Positions 59,761 to 61,216 of a stretch of DNA of 61,216 nt are shown one piece after another (the first letter of the stretch is position 1; each line of letters starts with the position of its first letter). Location: assembly GCA_041402045.1 (NCBI GenBank), contig JAWKSZ010000049.1, positions 1-61,216 on the forward strand, written 5' to 3'. The stretch is from JAGQRJ01 sp041402045 (GTDB taxonomy: Bacteria; Planctomycetota; J058). A program made the position numbers and the translations under genes. Under the pieces are notes generated by a model. It did not search any database and had not been told where the DNA came from. It saw only the letters and a program-made list of their open reading frames with translations.

Positions 59761-61216
59761 GTGGGACTCGCCGATCGCGCGTACATGCAGGAGGAGCGCC
59801 CCTCGGGCGCGGGGGTGCTGAAGGCGGGGCTCCTGCTCCTCGGGCTGAACCTCGCGGTCTACCTGGCCTGGTGCCTGGGCGCCCGGGACCTGCTCGCGCG
59901 ACACGCCCTGGTCAGCCGCGAGAACCTCGCCGCCGGGCGGGTGTGGACGCTCCTCGGCGGGGGCCTGTTCCACGCCGACCCGGTGCACCTGCTCACGGCG
60001 TGCCTGGCGGTGGGGGTCAGCCTGTTCGCCCTGCGCCGCCAGCTCGGGTTCGCGGGGGCGCTGGCGGTCTACGCCGCGGCCTCGGTCGGGGTGGGCCTCG
60101 CGTCCCTGGCCTGGCCGCTGAGCGGCGGGACCCTGGCCCCCGGCGAACAGCTCGCCTCGGGGACCGGGTTCTACGTGGAGGCGCACACGCTCCTGACCAA
60201 CGCCCACGTCGTGGGCACGGCCGAGACGGTGCGGGTCAGCGGGCTCGAGGGCCAGGCGCGGGTGCTGGCCCGGGACGCGACCCTCGACCTGGCGCTGATC
60301 CAGGTGCAGAACCCGGGGCCGCCGCTGCGCTTCGCAGAGCAGTCCCTGCGCAGCGGGGTCCTGGTGTTCGCCTCGGGCTACGGGAGCTACGGGGGACAGA
60401 ACGAGAGCCTGGTCGTGACCCGGGGCGCGATCGCCTCGGTGCGCGACGCCAACGCGCGGCTGGTGTTCGGGGCCCGGGTCCGCCCCGGGAACAGCGGCGG
60501 CCCGCTCCTGGACAGCGACGGGCGCTGGGTCGGCGTGGTGTGCGCGAGCATGGAGCTGGGCGGGGTCGACGGGTTCTCGTTGGCGGTCAACGGCGACGAC
60601 GCCCGCGCCTGGATCGAGGCCCAGGGCCACACCGTGCTCCGCGCCGAGGGGGAGGCCTCCCCGGTCGGGGTGCCCCCGGAGGGGGTCCAAGCCTCGATCG
60701 TGCGCCTCGAGGTGCGCCAGCCGACGGGGGCCGTCGAGGGCGCGCTCCTCGACGAGGCCTGGCTGGATCCCCGGATCTACGGGGCCTCGGGGCCCGCCTG
60801 GGCGCTCTTGCTCATGGCGCTGCTGACCTGGCTCGGGTCACGGCGCGAGGGATCCGCGGAGCCCGCGCTCGGCGCGGTGGCCTGCCTGATCTTCCTGTTC
60901 GGGATCCTCGACCCCACCGGGAAGCTGCGGGCGGAGACGGTCCCCAACGAGACCGCGCTCGACCACGGCTACCACCTGGCGGGGGCCTTCGTCGGCGCCG
61001 CCGCCTGGCACTGGAGCCTGCCGGAGCGCCTGGACACGTGGCTCGCGCGCCGCGGGCGGCGTCGGGAGCGGGTCGCCCAGGCCGTCGCGGCGGTTCCCGC
61101 GCCAGCGCCGGAGCCCGCAGCGGCGGCGCCTGCCGCGCTGAGCGCCGCGGAGCGTGAGCGCCTCGACGCGCTGCTGCGCGTGGTGGGCGAGCGCGGGCTC
61201 GACGCGCTGAGCCCGG
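59761..61216 (+). CDS. rhomboid protease with an inserted trypsin-like serine protease (3' end outside window)
   Basis: At least 485 residues, GTG at 59761 (ATG at 59785 is an alternative), open to the window end. TM1 LLLLGLNLAVYLAWCL is followed by a rhomboid L1-type loop (GRVWTLLGGGLFHADPVHLL, residues 60-78) and TM2-TM3 (GALAVYAAASVGVGLASLAW). A trypsin/HtrA-like domain at ~125-290 follows: TNAHVV (His149), ATLDLALIQV (Asp176), RPGNSGGPLL (Ser245). The rhomboid then resumes with GASG (Ser343) at the start of the next helix (PAWALLLMALLTWLG), another helix, and DHGYHLAGAFVGAA (His405), the TM6 catalytic His motif. The tail ERERLDALLRVVGERGLDAL resembles the C-terminal helix of many bacterial rhomboids. 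Both catalytic sets appear intact. Confidence 0.85.
   Translation, partial: MGLADRAYMQEERPSGAGVLKAGLLLLGLNLAVYLAWCLGARDLLARHALVSRENLAAGRVWTLLGGGLFHADPVHLLTACLAVGVSLFALRRQLGFAGALAVYAAASVGVGLASLAWPLSGGTLAPGEQLASGTGFYVEAHTLLTNAHVVGTAETVRVSGLEGQARVLARDATLDLALIQVQNPGPPLRFAEQSLRSGVLVFASGYGSYGGQNESLVVTRGAIASVRDANARLVFGARVRPGNSGGPLLDSDGRWVGVVCASMELGGVDGFSLAVNGDDARAWIEAQGHTVLRAEGEASPVGVPPEGVQASIVRLEVRQPTGAVEGALLDEAWLDPRIYGASGPAWALLLMALLTWLGSRREGSAEPALGAVACLIFLFGILDPTGKLRAETVPNETALDHGYHLAGAFVGAAAWHWSLPERLDTWLARRGRRRERVAQAVAAVPAPAPEPAAAAPAALSAAERERLDALLRVVGERGLDALSP

Overview
This is a 61 kb, very GC-rich, gene-dense bacterial chromosome segment with no rRNA, tRNA, CRISPR array, integrase or complete transposon that I can see. 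Gene content (ECF sigma remnant, Hanks-type kinase with a proline-rich linker, FHA protein, small zinc-ribbon membrane proteins beginning with a DPYRPP-like motif, prepilin-like protein with a LamG-type lectin region) fits a Gram-negative, probably high-GC Planctomycetota-like organism. That placement is inference; no marker gene in the window settles it.

Layout. 1-3.6 kb: thiolase C-terminus, nitronate monooxygenase, membrane EEP-family hydrolase, RING-like membrane protein, STAS protein. 3.6-10.7 kb: membrane protein, large lipoprotein with calcium-type repeats behind a sigma-54-like promoter, FHA protein, ArsS-type radical SAM enzyme, leucyl aminopeptidase. 11-18.1 kb: exopolysaccharide export block (outer-membrane barrel, Wza-like lipoprotein, Wzz/BY-kinase) followed by a small secreted RHS protein. 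18.4-22.9 kb: three tandem paralogues of an unrecognised secreted family, each behind a sigma-54-like promoter. 23.1-27 kb: STM4014-like ATP-grasp and STM4015-like WGR/LRR protein, split by a truncated ECF sigma gene joined head-to-head to a fragment of a secreted protein, plus a LolA-like protein. 27-30.6 kb: App1-like phosphatase lipoprotein, secreted protein and a 1.55 kb GC-rich satellite. 30.6-39.8 kb (mostly minus strand): type II GAPDH-like enzyme, zinc-ribbon membrane proteins, lpd-pdhB-lipA module, GT87 mannosyltransferase-like protein, CoaC-YCII fusion and a lipoprotein. 40-44.4 kb: a three-gene overlapping operon with a sensor kinase and an NtrC-type regulator that lacks the DNA-binding domain. 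44.4-52.9 kb: CutA, secreted M24 peptidase, Ser/Thr kinase, HEAT-repeat protein, SirB1/TPR protein. 52.9-53.5 kb: tandem repeats. 53.6-61.2 kb: Hsp70/actin-fold-like protein, giant prepilin-like/LamG protein, TIG-domain protein, and, running off the end, a rhomboid protease carrying a complete trypsin-like protease inserted between its membrane segments.

The two strongest novelty candidates are the nested rhomboid-trypsin double protease (59761 to the end) and the three-paralogue secreted family (18481-22939) with its shared promoter architecture. The window also carries an unusual number of single- or two-base frameshifts in otherwise well-conserved genes, several at G or C runs, so some 'broken' genes here may be uncorrected sequencing errors and not biology.
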